Shown: positions 33,404 to 42,984 of the stretch, one piece after another
Layout of the letters: the number at the start of each line of letters is the position of its first letter
Position numbering within the stretch: position 1 is the stretch's first letter
From: Phycisphaerae bacterium
Lineage (GTDB): Bacteria > Planctomycetota > Phycisphaerae > SM23-33
Length of the DNA: 50,461 nucleotides
Reading direction: 5' to 3'
Assembly: GCA_003551645.1 (NCBI GenBank)
Contig: PUND01000114.1
Span: forward strand, 1-50,461
Notes under the pieces: model-generated
Told to the model about the DNA's origin: nothing
The model's database searches: none
The model's input: only the letters and a program-made list of their open reading frames with translations
Translations under genes and position numbers: made by a program

Positions 33404-35356
33404 ATGCCCCAGCAGCAGGCGCAACTGATGAATCTTACGGATAAGTCGCTACGCCGCACCACGCAGCGCTACGAGACCTTCTTCGGAGGCGGCGGCGGGA
33501 TGGTGGAGACTACACTGGTCTCGCTCGACCGCGCCGACTGCGACGCCGCCGACGGCCTGGCGCGGGTTACCTTCCACGAGAGTGGCGCATCCGTCGAGTG
33601 GCTGCCCGAGGCGGTCGAGCTTCCGGAGAACTGGCAGGGCTTCGACGCCCTGACTCTCTCGGCCGTCGGCGCCGACAAGCCGTTGAAGCTCACACTGACA
33701 ATACTGCACGCCCGCTGCCGGCTGGTCGAGACCGCAGAGCTTGGCGCGGGCGATGAGGCCGAACTGAACATAGACCTCATCGACCTGCCCCTTGCCGCCG
33801 GCATAAAGCCGCTCTTTGAGCCGACCGGGCTTAAGATATCGGCCGAGTGGGAAGGCGAAGGCCCTCGAAGCGTGGCACTGCGGGAGATGCGGCTGGTCCC
33901 GGCCACATCTGAAAGACCCCGACCTTGTGTGGACCGCTTCGGCCAGAGGGTCAACGGCGACTGGCCCGGCAAGGTCAGGTCCGAGGATGAACTTCGGGCC
34001 GCGGCCGAAAAGGAAGTCGAGAAGCTTGCCGACTTGTCCCCCCCTCCCGATCGCGACGCCTACGGCGGCTGGACCGGCGGCCCCGACGCGCCGCGATTTG
34101 AAGCGACGGGCTTTTTCCGCGTGGAGCAGAACGACGATGGGCGATGGTGGCTGGTGGACCCCGAAGGCAACCCCTTCATATCGGTCGGAACAACCGGCGT
34201 GCGAACCACCGACCAGACACCGGTCGAAGGCAGGGAGTTTCTGTACGAGGAGCTGCCCGACAAGGACGGGCCTTACGGCTCGGCGTGGCTGGATAAGGGG
34301 CTGAGCTTCTACAAGCTTAACGCGCTGCGCAAGTACGGCTCGCTGGAGGCCTGGCGCGACCGCGTGCTGGAGCGTTTCCGCAAGTTGGGCTTCAATACAA
34401 TCGCCAACTGGTCGGAGGAGATAATGCTCCGCCAGCAGGTGGTCCCCCACGTGCGGACGCTCAGCTCCCGCCTTGAAGGCGCCCCAATGGCGAGCCGCAG
34501 ATTCGCCGACGTATTCGACCCGAAGTGGGAGCGGGTGCTGGACGAATCATTCGCCGAGCTGGCCGCCCCGAATAAGGACGACCCGTGGCTAATCGGCTAC
34601 TTCGTGGACAACGAGATGCCGTGGCGCAATCTGCGCCTGCTGTCGGCGCCGCCGGGCGCCGCCGTGCGCAAGGCGTGGGCGGACTTCTGCCGGGAGCGCT
34701 TCGCCGACCTCCAGGAGGCGCGGAAGGTCCTGGGCGCGGAGTTTTCGGACTGGTCGGACGTCGCGGAGATGACCCAGGAGCAGATTCCCGACTCCGGCCC
34801 CGCGAGAGAGGCGATGGACGGCTTCGAGGCCGTGTACGCGGACAGATACTTCTCGGCCGTTCGCCGCATCCTCAAGAGCCACGACCCCAACCACATGTAC
34901 ATGGGCTGCCGGTTCGTAAGGCGGATGCCGGCCGAGGAGATAGTCACCGCCGCAGGGAAGTATTCAGACATCGTCAGCGTCAACTGCTACGGGCCGTATC
35001 CGCAGCGGAAGGAGTTCCAGCCGTGGCACGACGTCAGCGGCCGGCCGATACTCATCGGCGAGCACCATCTGCCGCTATGGAGCGAGCGTCAGCTACAGCC
35101 GCTATACCGGGCCTTCACACCGGCCGAACGGCGGACCGGATACGTCAAATACGTCAGCGAGTTCGTGAAGATGCCCTTCGGGCTTGGCTGCCACTGGTTT
35201 CAGCACGCCGACCAGCCGCTGACAGGCCGCTTCCAGGACGGCGAGGACCAGCCGGTGGGATTTGTCGATATCACCGACCAGCCGCACCCGGAGCTTTTCG
35301 AGGCGGCCCGCGAGGTGACCGAGAACATGTACCGCTGGCACGCCGCCAGCGAGTAG
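33404..35356 (+). CDS. GH50-like (beta-agarase-type) glycoside hydrolase
   Basis: The ATG at 33404 follows AGGAGG and gives 650 residues; the 45 upstream codons are excluded. Residues 1-175 form a beta-sandwich-like domain. The catalytic barrel begins near FFRVEQNDDGRWWLVDPEGN. The likely acid/base is Glu404 in GYFVDNEMPW, and the likely nucleophile is Glu553 in ILIGEHHLPLW. The phrase YFVDNE is what I know from GH50 agarases. No signal peptide is evident at this start, which is unusual for an agarase, so an intracellular oligosaccharide substrate is possible. Confidence 0.75.
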   Translation: MPQQQAQLMNLTDKSLRRTTQRYETFFGGGGGMVETTLVSLDRADCDAADGLARVTFHESGASVEWLPEAVELPENWQGFDALTLSAVGADKPLKLTLTILHARCRLVETAELGAGDEAELNIDLIDLPLAAGIKPLFEPTGLKISAEWEGEGPRSVALREMRLVPATSERPRPCVDRFGQRVNGDWPGKVRSEDELRAAAEKEVEKLADLSPPPDRDAYGGWTGGPDAPRFEATGFFRVEQNDDGRWWLVDPEGNPFISVGTTGVRTTDQTPVEGREFLYEELPDKDGPYGSAWLDKGLSFYKLNALRKYGSLEAWRDRVLERFRKLGFNTIANWSEEIMLRQQVVPHVRTLSSRLEGAPMASRRFADVFDPKWERVLDESFAELAAPNKDDPWLIGYFVDNEMPWRNLRLLSAPPGAAVRKAWADFCRERFADLQEARKVLGAEFSDWSDVAEMTQEQIPDSGPAREAMDGFEAVYADRYFSAVRRILKSHDPNHMYMGCRFVRRMPAEEIVTAAGKYSDIVSVNCYGPYPQRKEFQPWHDVSGRPILIGEHHLPLWSERQLQPLYRAFTPAERRTGYVKYVSEFVKMPFGLGCHWFQHADQPLTGRFQDGEDQPVGFVDITDQPHPELFEAAREVTENMYRWHAASE

Positions 35357-35438
35357 CACGAAGCGGCGCGGAACTCGCGTTCCGGACTGGTGCCGGACAA
35401 TCGCAGGGGTAACCCAAAATGATTGCCCGGCAGATTGC

Positions 35439-35466
35439 TTGACACAGTCGGCGACGATGGTATTAT
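35439..35466 (+). promoter_or_regulatory. Strong sigma-70-type promoter
   Basis: Perfect TTGACA (35439-35444), 16 bp, then TATTAT (35461-35466). It drives the LysM lipoprotein gene and perhaps recG. Confidence 0.8.
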
Positions 35467-35507
35467 CGGACCGTCAGTTAATCGCGAACCTTCATGGAGG
35501 ATGCACA

Positions 35508-35900
35508 ATGCGCTACACACTGACAGCAGTCGCGCTAGTGGGGCTTCTGATCGGCTGCAACGGCCAGGACGGCCCCCAGACCACCGAGATCGACCCGCCC
35601 ACTCGCACACTGGATCAGCTTTCGCCGGAGCATGACGGCCCGGCGGACATGCACCAGCGAGACAGGGACGGTATGCCTCCGCCGGCCACCTTCGAGGCCG
35701 AATCGCCGGACAACGACCTTCCCGCCGGAGTCGTCCCCGGCGAGCAGAGCTACGTTGTCGAGGAGGGCGATACACTGTGGTCGATCGCCGAACGCCTGCT
35801 TGGCGACGGGCAGCGATGGCGGGACATCGTTGAGATGAACCCCGGCCTGGTCCCCGAAGAGCTTCATGCCGGACAGACCCTGAGTCTGCCGGAGGAGTGA
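35508..35900 (+). CDS. LysM-domain lipoprotein
   Basis: From the ATG at 35508 (GGAGG upstream) it has 130 residues. The lipobox is LLIGC with Cys17, so the protein should be anchored in a membrane. A Pro/Asp-rich linker (18-80) leads to one LysM domain (about 83-128: YVVEEGDTLWSIAERLLGDG, then AGQTLSLPEE), which binds peptidoglycan. The recG start follows after 25 bp, so the two may be co-transcribed. Presence of LysM supports a peptidoglycan wall. Confidence 0.88.
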   Translation: MRYTLTAVALVGLLIGCNGQDGPQTTEIDPPTRTLDQLSPEHDGPADMHQRDRDGMPPPATFEAESPDNDLPAGVVPGEQSYVVEEGDTLWSIAERLLGDGQRWRDIVEMNPGLVPEELHAGQTLSLPEE

Positions 35901-35925
35901 ACCGGCGGATATCGGTCGCGACGCC

Positions 35926-38001
35926 GTGGGCGACATCACACTTGACACCGAGGTTCGGTTCGTAAAGGGCGTAGGCCCGAGGCGTGCCGAGCAGTTGTCG
36001 GCCTTGGGCGTCGAAACGGTCGAAGACCTCCTGACCTATTATCCGCGCCGGTTTGGACTGCGCCGACAGGCCCAGCCGATGGGCACCCTCCGCGGTGACG
36101 AGCAGACCGCCACGGTGGCCGGAGAGGTGGTCCACACAGGGTACAAGCCGTTCGGCCGTCGTCCCTACTTCGAGTGCACGCTGAGGGATGAGACCGGCTG
36201 GGTGGGCGTCAAGTGGTTCCACGGCGGCTATCTCCGCAGCCAGATCAGAGAAGGCATGACCATCGCCGTCAGCGGCAAGGTTGGCGTCTATCGTGAGGCG
36301 ATTCAATTCGTCAATCCGGAGTTCCAGACAATATGGGCTCCCGAGAGCACCGACCTGGACAAAGATGAGCTTATGCCGGTCTATCCGGCGGGCGGGCAGC
36401 TCAGCAGCGGACGGATAGCCCTGATAATCAAGAAGGTCCTGCCGAGGGCGAAGCATCTCATACCGGAAATACTGCCAGGGGACCTGCTCGCCGACCGGGC
36501 CTTGATGCCGCGGGCGGACGCCGTGGCCGCGATGCACCGGCCGGAGGACCGCGACCAGTGGGGACAGGCCCGCCGACGCATGGCATATGAGGAATGCCTG
36601 CTGATGCAACTGGGCATAGCCCTGGTGCGAATGCGCGAGGTCAGCAGGCCCGCACACCCGCTGGCCGGCAGCGAGGAAATCGACAGGCGCATCCGCGCCA
36701 GATTCCCGTTTGAACTGACGGCCGCACAGGACCGCGCCGTCTCCGACATCTCGGCCGACCTGTCTCGGGAGCGCCCGATGAACCGACTGCTCCAGGGCGA
36801 CGTCGGCTCCGGCAAGACCGTAGTGGCGCTATATGCGGCCCTGCTGGCCGTCGCCAATCGCAAGCAGGTCGCGATAATGGCGCCGACGGAGATACTCGCC
36901 GTCCAGCACTACCGCAATATCCGGCAGTACCTCGCCGGCAGCAGGGTTCGGATTGAGCTGCTGGTAGGCGGTCAAAGCCGGCAGCAGCGCCAGGAAACCC
37001 GCCACCGGCTGGCCGAAGGCGAGATAGACATAGTGGTAGGCACGCACGCGCTGGTGGAAGGCGACGTCCGCTTTAGTGAGCTTGCGCTGGTGGTGGTGGA
37101 TGAGCAGCACAAGTTCGGCGTCCGCCAGCGCAGCGGCATCCGCGGCAAGGGCCACGCGCCCCACTACCTTGTGATGACCGCCACGCCGATACCCCGGACT
37201 CTGGCGATGACTGTCTTCGGCGACCTCGACGTCTCGGTGATAGACGAGCTTCCGCCGGGCCGCGGCAAGACCGAAACCCGGGTAGCCCGCCGCAACGAAA
37301 TACCCGGGGTGCTGGAGTTCGTCAGGTCTCAACTGTCCGCCGACAGGCAGGCCTACTTCATCTACCCGCTGGTTAATCCCTCGGCGAACACCGACATGAC
37401 CGCCGCCCGGGACGCATACGAGGAGCTTGCCGGCGGCGAGCTGAAGGATTTCGGCGTGGCGCTTCTGCACGGACAGATGCCGGCCGATGAGAAGGACCGT
37501 GTGATGAGCGAATTCCGCGACGGTCGCGTGCGGGTGCTCGTGGCGTCGGTCGTGGTGGAGGTCGGCGTGGACGTTCCGTCGGCGGGCGTGATGGTCGTGA
37601 TGCACGCCGAGCGGTTCGGGCTTGCGCAGTTGCACCAGCTCCGCGGGCGCATCGGCAGGGGCGGAGACGATGCCGTCTGCATACTGGTCGCCGGCGGGAG
37701 CACCGACATGGCCGGGAAGCGTCTGGAAGTGCTCGAAAAGACCTCCGACGGATTCGAGATCGCCGAACAGGACCTTCGCCTCCGGGGGCCGGGAGAGCTT
37801 TTCGGCACGCGGCAGCACGGCCTGCCCGAACTCAAGGTGGCCGACCTTATCGAGGACTTCGATCTGCTCCGTCTGGCGAGGCGGGACTCATTCGCGATAG
37901 TGAAGTCCGACCCGGGACTGAACGCGCCGCACCACCAGCGTCTCCGCACCGAGATGCTCAAGGCCTACGCCGGGAAACTCGATCTGCTTACCGGCGGATA
38001 A
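35926..38001 (+). CDS. recG: ATP-dependent DNA helicase RecG
   Basis: RecG reverses stalled forks and moves Holliday junctions. It has 691 residues, as usual. The start is a GTG at 35926. The N-terminal wedge/OB domain includes VKGVGPRRAEQL and YYPRRF. Helicase motifs are GDVGSGKTVVA (from about 290), APTEILA, VVVDEQHKFG, MTATPIPRTLA and the C-terminal LHQLRGRIGRG. It converges on the lptC-like gene. Confidence 0.95.
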   Translation: MGDITLDTEVRFVKGVGPRRAEQLSALGVETVEDLLTYYPRRFGLRRQAQPMGTLRGDEQTATVAGEVVHTGYKPFGRRPYFECTLRDETGWVGVKWFHGGYLRSQIREGMTIAVSGKVGVYREAIQFVNPEFQTIWAPESTDLDKDELMPVYPAGGQLSSGRIALIIKKVLPRAKHLIPEILPGDLLADRALMPRADAVAAMHRPEDRDQWGQARRRMAYEECLLMQLGIALVRMREVSRPAHPLAGSEEIDRRIRARFPFELTAAQDRAVSDISADLSRERPMNRLLQGDVGSGKTVVALYAALLAVANRKQVAIMAPTEILAVQHYRNIRQYLAGSRVRIELLVGGQSRQQRQETRHRLAEGEIDIVVGTHALVEGDVRFSELALVVVDEQHKFGVRQRSGIRGKGHAPHYLVMTATPIPRTLAMTVFGDLDVSVIDELPPGRGKTETRVARRNEIPGVLEFVRSQLSADRQAYFIYPLVNPSANTDMTAARDAYEELAGGELKDFGVALLHGQMPADEKDRVMSEFRDGRVRVLVASVVVEVGVDVPSAGVMVVMHAERFGLAQLHQLRGRIGRGGDDAVCILVAGGSTDMAGKRLEVLEKTSDGFEIAEQDLRLRGPGELFGTRQHGLPELKVADLIEDFDLLRLARRDSFAIVKSDPGLNAPHHQRLRTEMLKAYAGKLDLLTGG

Positions 38002-38054
38002 GCGCCGCCCGGGGGCCGGGGGGCACATTCAGCGGCGACGTTCAAATTGTCGTG

Positions 38055-41000
38055 CTACTGTCCGCCCACCGCCTCGGCCGGGCCGGTCTCGACCCGGTAC
38101 ACCTCGCCGTCGCGGATGAAGGCGGTGAAGCGGCTGCTGCGGACGGTGCTCCGCCTGCCGGTTTGCGGGTCTTCGTAATCTATCTGAGCATTGGCGACGG
38201 GCCGACCTTCACGGTATCCCCAGACAACGGCAAGGTCGTTCTCCCGGTGATACAGCAGCCGTTCGCCCTGGATATGGGCCTCGTTGATCCGGAGGTTCAC
38301 CTGCTCGGTGGCGGTGAACATATCCAGCGGTCCGACTCTCGGCCCGGCCACATCATCGGCCGCCACGGCCCCAGCCGACGGGTCTTCGGACGGCTCGCCG
38401 AATCTCGCCACCATCTGCTCGCAGGTCAGCGTGGCGTGCCGTCCGGACGGGAGCTGCTCTATGGACCACTCCGGATGCGGAATGCCCTCGAGCAGGTCGT
38501 CCCTTTCGCCGAGCGCCCGCCCGCTGAGGTGGACCATCCTCACGTTGCCGGTCATGACCACCAACCGTTCCTCCTGAGCCAGTTTCATCGACTCATCCCA
38601 GGCGAACAGGGTCTGGAACGGCCGTTCGACGCCCTCGTCACCGGCGCCGTCGTCGTCCCGCGGCGGGCGGTAATCCTCAACCAGCAGAGTGCCTGCTTCA
38701 TAGACGTCGAACTCACCGTCCGGCACGTCCAAGCTCAGGCGCGCCCCGCGAAGCTGCAACCGCTGTGTAAGCGCCTCATCCGGATCGGTCCGGCTGCTGA
38801 AAAGCAACACATCGTCCCGTGCGCGTATCAGACGAATGCTACGGTCGCTGTAGCTTTCCATGCCAAGCCCGACTCGTCCTGTCGAGGTCCTGTCCGGCTC
38901 AGCCGGCGGCGCCTCGGCCACCGTTTCGACTTCGGCAGCTTCGGCTTGCGCCGAATCCGCTTCATGGGGTTCCCCCTCGCCGGTTTCGCCTTCGGCCAAC
39001 GGCTCGTCGGTCGCTTCCGCGGGTTCATCCGGCGTCGGGGAGAAGAATATATCCATCTCTCCGCATTCCAGGCGGTCCATGTCGCTTATAAGCTCCACAC
39101 CGCCACGGAATTCCGCCAGGCCCTCGTCGTCGGCGCCGGGGCCGTAATTCATGGAATCCCGCCAACTGATGCGAACCGGGCGGGATTCGTCAAGCTCGGC
39201 CCCGCTAAGGTCCCTGTCGAACTCGAACTCCAGCACGCCGGCGCCCGGGACCATCAGCGTCCGCTCACGGTCATCGAGGTATATGGCCTCACCGGAAAGC
39301 GAGTCCCTGCCGCGGATGATGGAGGCGTTCCCGGTAAGTTCAGCCCTTTCGTCCTCCGGCCAGACCTCCAGCCGGTCGGCGGAGGCGGTACCGGGTTCTT
39401 CTTCGTCTTCGGCCGAGCTGCCTAGGACGGTAACATTGCCTTCCGCCAGCAGCCGCACCGGTTCCCTCTGAGACGAAAGCCACAGGGAGGCCCTGTCGGC
39501 TTCGATTTCGTCGTCGCCCTGTATCGCCCGAACCGAGCCGGATGCCACCGCACGTTCGACGTACAGAGAGCCACCGTTGACCCGCGCGGTCCGGACATGC
39601 AGTTCATCGCTGGTGATGAAGTCGTCCGTGTCGGCCTGTGTCAGCTCGACACCTCCGGTGAAAATCGCCTCTCGCAGCCCCCTTCGGCGTTCACCATCGC
39701 GGTCAAACGCAGCGATTACCTCCCCTCCGAAGGTGATGGCGTCGTAGTCCGTCTCGGCCGGTTGTGCTTCGGGAATATCCTCCGGCCGGTCCTCCTCACC
39801 CTCGTCCGCCAGGGCCTGCCCTGCGGAGTCCGCCGGCTGGAGTAGCCGGCCTGGTCCGGTCAGATGGGCCACTCCTCGAGCGTCGTCGAAGCGTATCCGG
39901 CGACAGGCGATTATCGCGCCGTCGTCCAGGTCCAGCCGGGCGGGAGTCTCGTCAACGCCCAGCAACCAGGCGACTCCGGCGTCCCCGTCGTGGTCATAGA
40001 CCATCCTGCGACAGGTCGCTATGTTTCCGTCGGATACCAGCGAGACCCTCTCGCCGTCTGCCTCGATAATGTAGCGGTCCGATGACGGCGTGGGCGTATG
40101 TCCCTGGGGCTGTATGACCAGCGGACCGCTCCAGAAGACCTCCAGCGGCTCGGCCTCGGTTTCATCCGGCTCCTCTTCTTCGTCTATTTCCGGCGACTCG
40201 CCCGGAGTCGGCTCGGCCGGCGTTGAGACGTCCGGTTCGCCGGGAGAGCGGAAGTCATCCGTGCCGTTGAACTGCCCTTCCCACTGGAAGGTGATGGCAA
40301 TCGTGTCCGCCCCATTAACCTGTCCCTCGGGCGAGCGGACACGTACGCTACCGGCGTCGCTGCCGTGAAAGACGGCCTGATAAATGTTCCTCGGCTCACC
40401 CTCCGGGGCATCTTGTATATCCATCTTCGGTGGAACGAACTCTGCCTCAGCCAGCTCCGTCGGCGGCGCTTCGGGCGGCATGGCGGCCGGGTCGATGTCC
40501 ACGACCGGCATGGTCGTCGGCCACAGGTCCTCCGGCAATGCCGTCAGTTTCTCCAGGTCCGGGACGGCCGGTTCGGCCTCCGGCGGCTCGTCGGTGGTAT
40601 CTTCGACCGCTGTGGAAAGCCCGGTGATCTGCCGGGCGCCCGTATAGACGGCCAGGTATTCGCCCTGTTCGATCCGCAACAGGCGAAGCTCCCTCTGCTG
40701 GCCTTCGCCAAGCCCCTCGTTCCAGGCAATGGTCAGGCCCGTGCCGAAGATATCCGCCTCCGCGGAGTAAAGCTCCACCCTGTCCTCGGTGTTGATTTCG
40801 AGCCGTTCGTTGTCGAACTCGATGGAATCGGTGTATATCCGCACCACCTCATGCAGCCGCTGATCCATGGGCGGCGGGTCCGGCTCGGTGGACTGGTCGA
40901 AGTATATCTGCACATCGCCGCTGAGCCGCCCGCTTCGGATGGTCATCCGACCGCCCGCTTCCAGGGGCTGAGCCAGTCCATGCTCTGCGGTGATGGTGGT

Positions 41001-41318
41001 CTGCTGTCCGCCGGGATGATGGAAAATCACCTTCGGTTTTTCCAGTCGGATGTTGTCGTCCGGGAGTTTTTCCCATCGAGCCGCGGTGTACAGGCCGCGA
41101 AGACTGCCCTCGTCGTCGCGATCCACGATTTCAAGGTCGGTACCGGCCGGCGCATCCAGGGGGCTGGCTTCCTGGCCCGGCTCCGAGACTTCTTCCAGGG
41201 TGTCCGGTTCACTCGGAAGTTGCCGATCCTCGCCGACCTCCTCGAAGGCGCGATAGACCAGGAATGTCATAAGCACCAGCGCGAACGAACCGACCAGAAG
41301 TAGCACGCGCCGTTTCAT
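38055..41318 (-). CDS. lptC: Giant LptC-LptA-like fusion for LPS transport
   Basis: The ATG at 41318 overlaps the kdsC stop (ATGA), giving 1087 residues, against about 190 for E. coli LptC. One membrane segment (RRVLLLVGSFALVLMTFLVY) lies at 4-23. The LptC-like part follows (LRGLYTAARWEKLPD, KPKVIFHHPGG). Several OstA/LptA-like beta repeats come after it, clearest near GNVTVLG, RAELTGNASIIRGRDSLSG and FRGGVELISDMDRLECGEMDIFF. These are separated by acidic linkers rich in Glu and Pro. In E. coli the order is kdsD-kdsC-lptC-lptA-lptB. Here lptC seems to have absorbed lptA-type modules; no lptB is in the window. It probably forms a periplasmic LPS bridge. Confidence 0.78.
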   Translation of the reverse strand: MKRRVLLLVGSFALVLMTFLVYRAFEEVGEDRQLPSEPDTLEEVSEPGQEASPLDAPAGTDLEIVDRDDEGSLRGLYTAARWEKLPDDNIRLEKPKVIFHHPGGQQTTITAEHGLAQPLEAGGRMTIRSGRLSGDVQIYFDQSTEPDPPPMDQRLHEVVRIYTDSIEFDNERLEINTEDRVELYSAEADIFGTGLTIAWNEGLGEGQQRELRLLRIEQGEYLAVYTGARQITGLSTAVEDTTDEPPEAEPAVPDLEKLTALPEDLWPTTMPVVDIDPAAMPPEAPPTELAEAEFVPPKMDIQDAPEGEPRNIYQAVFHGSDAGSVRVRSPEGQVNGADTIAITFQWEGQFNGTDDFRSPGEPDVSTPAEPTPGESPEIDEEEEPDETEAEPLEVFWSGPLVIQPQGHTPTPSSDRYIIEADGERVSLVSDGNIATCRRMVYDHDGDAGVAWLLGVDETPARLDLDDGAIIACRRIRFDDARGVAHLTGPGRLLQPADSAGQALADEGEEDRPEDIPEAQPAETDYDAITFGGEVIAAFDRDGERRRGLREAIFTGGVELTQADTDDFITSDELHVRTARVNGGSLYVERAVASGSVRAIQGDDEIEADRASLWLSSQREPVRLLAEGNVTVLGSSAEDEEEPGTASADRLEVWPEDERAELTGNASIIRGRDSLSGEAIYLDDRERTLMVPGAGVLEFEFDRDLSGAELDESRPVRISWRDSMNYGPGADDEGLAEFRGGVELISDMDRLECGEMDIFFSPTPDEPAEATDEPLAEGETGEGEPHEADSAQAEAAEVETVAEAPPAEPDRTSTGRVGLGMESYSDRSIRLIRARDDVLLFSSRTDPDEALTQRLQLRGARLSLDVPDGEFDVYEAGTLLVEDYRPPRDDDGAGDEGVERPFQTLFAWDESMKLAQEERLVVMTGNVRMVHLSGRALGERDDLLEGIPHPEWSIEQLPSGRHATLTCEQMVARFGEPSEDPSAGAVAADDVAGPRVGPLDMFTATEQVNLRINEAHIQGERLLYHRENDLAVVWGYREGRPVANAQIDYEDPQTGRRSTVRSSRFTAFIRDGEVYRVETGPAEAVGGQ

Positions 41319-41857
41319 CGTCGCTGTTCCCTTCCGGCCGGGAAGTAGCGCGACAATATGTCGTTCCACTTGCCGGCTCGTTTGAGCAGAAGTTCGATAA
41401 CTTCACGGACGCACCCGGCGCCGCCGCCGAGATGCGTAACGTAGTCGGCCATCGCGCGGACTTCCTCGGGCGCGTCGGGGGTCGTGGCCGCGAAGCCGCA
41501 CCTGCGCATCACGGGGATATCCGTCAAATCGTCGCCGACAGCCGCGGCACGCTCGGCCGGGATGTCCAGCTCGACAAGCACTTCCTCCAGCGCGGGCAGT
41601 TTGTCCTTCGCGCTGAGCCGCACCGCATCGACCGAAAGCTCCTTCGCCCGTATCTTCACCGCCGCCGAGCCACGACCGGATATGATAGCCAGCTTCCCGC
41701 CGGCCCTTTTCCAGTACTTCATGCCGGCGCCGTCGCGAGCGTTGAATACCTTGGCCTCCTCGCCGCTCGGCGAAAGTATGATGCGGCCGTCGGTGAGCAC
41801 GCCGTCAACATCCAGCACCAGCAACTCGATATTTGTGAACTCATCCACGTTCATCAT
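41315..41857 (-). CDS. kdsC: 3-deoxy-D-manno-octulosonate 8-phosphate phosphatase
   Basis: HAD-family phosphatase of 180 residues that makes Kdo from Kdo-8-phosphate for LPS. The nucleophile motif is LDVDGVLTDG (Asp16, Asp18). Other HAD motifs are IISGRGS, the Lys of AKDKLPAL, and GDDLTDIPVM. It overlaps kdsD upstream by 17 bp and lptC downstream by 4 bp, so translation is coupled. Two ATGs in a row make the exact start uncertain by one codon. Confidence 0.93.
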   Translation of the reverse strand: MMNVDEFTNIELLVLDVDGVLTDGRIILSPSGEEAKVFNARDGAGMKYWKRAGGKLAIISGRGSAAVKIRAKELSVDAVRLSAKDKLPALEEVLVELDIPAERAAAVGDDLTDIPVMRRCGFAATTPDAPEEVRAMADYVTHLGGGAGCVREVIELLLKRAGKWNDILSRYFPAGREQRR

Positions 41858-42869
41858 TGAAGGTCTTCAAAGCCAGCAGGTCCTGGACATCGATTATACC
41901 GACGGGCCTACCTTGTCCATCGAGCACCGGCAGCTCATCCACGCGATACTGGTTCAGCACCGCCATTGCTTCACTGGCCAGGTCGTCGGCGCGAACGGTC
42001 TTGGGGTCGCGCGTCATCAACTCGGCCACCGGGCGTTTTAGCAGACTCTCGGCAGGCCCGGTCAACAGCAGGCGGCGCAGGTCCGCGTCGGTGATTATCC
42101 CGCTGAGACGTCCGTCTTCATCCACAAGCAGCACCGCGCCGCTTCGGCGGGGTACGTCGCGTTCGGCCTCGACCAGCGCCTCGCCCAGCGTCAGGGAGTC
42201 GGACGCCACGTTCAGCCACTCGCCCCGGCGGAACCACATGGCCTCCCGAACCTTCAGCAGCCGCCTGCCGATCGAGCCGGCCGGGTGGAAGGCGGCAAAC
42301 TCATCCGGGGTGAAGCTGCGCATTTTCATTACAGTCAGGGCAATCGCATCGCCCAGAGCCAGCATACACGATGTCGATACGGTCGGCGCCAATCCCAGCG
42401 GGCAGGCCTCGTCCACACAGCCGTAACACACAGATACATCCGCATTACGCGCCAGCGGCGAGTCCGGCTCGGCTGTTATGGCTATCAGCGAAGCGCCGCG
42501 GGACTTGATATGGTCCAGCAGCCGCAGCAGTTCGTCGGTCTGTCCGCTGTGGCTCAGTGCTATGGCCACATCGCCGCGCTGGACTCTGCCCAGGTCGCCG
42601 TGCAGCGCCTCCACCGGGTGTAGGAAGATGCTCTGTGTTCCCGTGGAGGCGAGCGTCGCCGAGACCTTCCGTGCGACTATGCCCGCCTTGCCGATGCCGG
42701 TGAGCACAACCTTGCCGGCACAGGCGTGAACCGCGGCGGCGGCGCGAGCGAACTCGTCGCCGACCTTTTCGGCCAGTGCGGCGATGGCGTGTCCCTCGGC
42801 CGACAAGGCCCGCCGGGCGGTGTCGAGTTCCGACCGGGCGAGGTCGATTTCGTTCTGGTCCAAGCTCAA
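41841..42869 (-). CDS. kdsD: Arabinose-5-phosphate isomerase
   Basis: KdsD/KpsF converts ribulose-5-phosphate to arabinose-5-phosphate, the first step of Kdo synthesis. It has 342 residues. The SIS domain spans about 40-175 (GIGKAGIVARKVSATLAST, HGDLGRV, LSHSGQTDE). Two CBS domains are in the C-terminal part (about 215-270 and 280-338). The start appears to be TTG at 42869, with AAGGAAC upstream and no in-frame ATG nearby. A promoter TTGACC/17/GATAAT precedes it. Confidence 0.92.
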   Translation of the reverse strand: MSLDQNEIDLARSELDTARRALSAEGHAIAALAEKVGDEFARAAAAVHACAGKVVLTGIGKAGIVARKVSATLASTGTQSIFLHPVEALHGDLGRVQRGDVAIALSHSGQTDELLRLLDHIKSRGASLIAITAEPDSPLARNADVSVCYGCVDEACPLGLAPTVSTSCMLALGDAIALTVMKMRSFTPDEFAAFHPAGSIGRRLLKVREAMWFRRGEWLNVASDSLTLGEALVEAERDVPRRSGAVLLVDEDGRLSGIITDADLRRLLLTGPAESLLKRPVAELMTRDPKTVRADDLASEAMAVLNQYRVDELPVLDGQGRPVGIIDVQDLLALKTFNDERG

Positions 42870-42934
42870 GCGATAAACCCGTTCCTTGGGGCAATTTGCG
42901 CACCACCGCCGATGGGCGTTGCAAGTTCGCGCGC

Positions 42935-42963
42935 ATTATCGGCGGACGGCGCGGTCCGGTCAA
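42935..42963 (-). promoter_or_regulatory. Promoter of the kdsD-kdsC-lptC operon
   Basis: On the minus strand TTGACC (42958-42963), 17 bp, GATAAT (42935-42940). The leader to the TTG start is about 60 nt. Confidence 0.7.
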
Positions 42964-42984
42964 GCAAAACGCCCGCCGGCTGTT

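Noticed and set aside
35200-36657. 485-residue minus-strand ORF across three plus-strand genes
   Set aside because: It crosses the GH50-like, LysM and recG genes and has no family features.
38052-39425. 457-residue plus-strand ORF at the lptC end
   Set aside because: Shadow of the LptC fusion; the minus-strand frame is open for 1087 codons and is coupled to kdsC.
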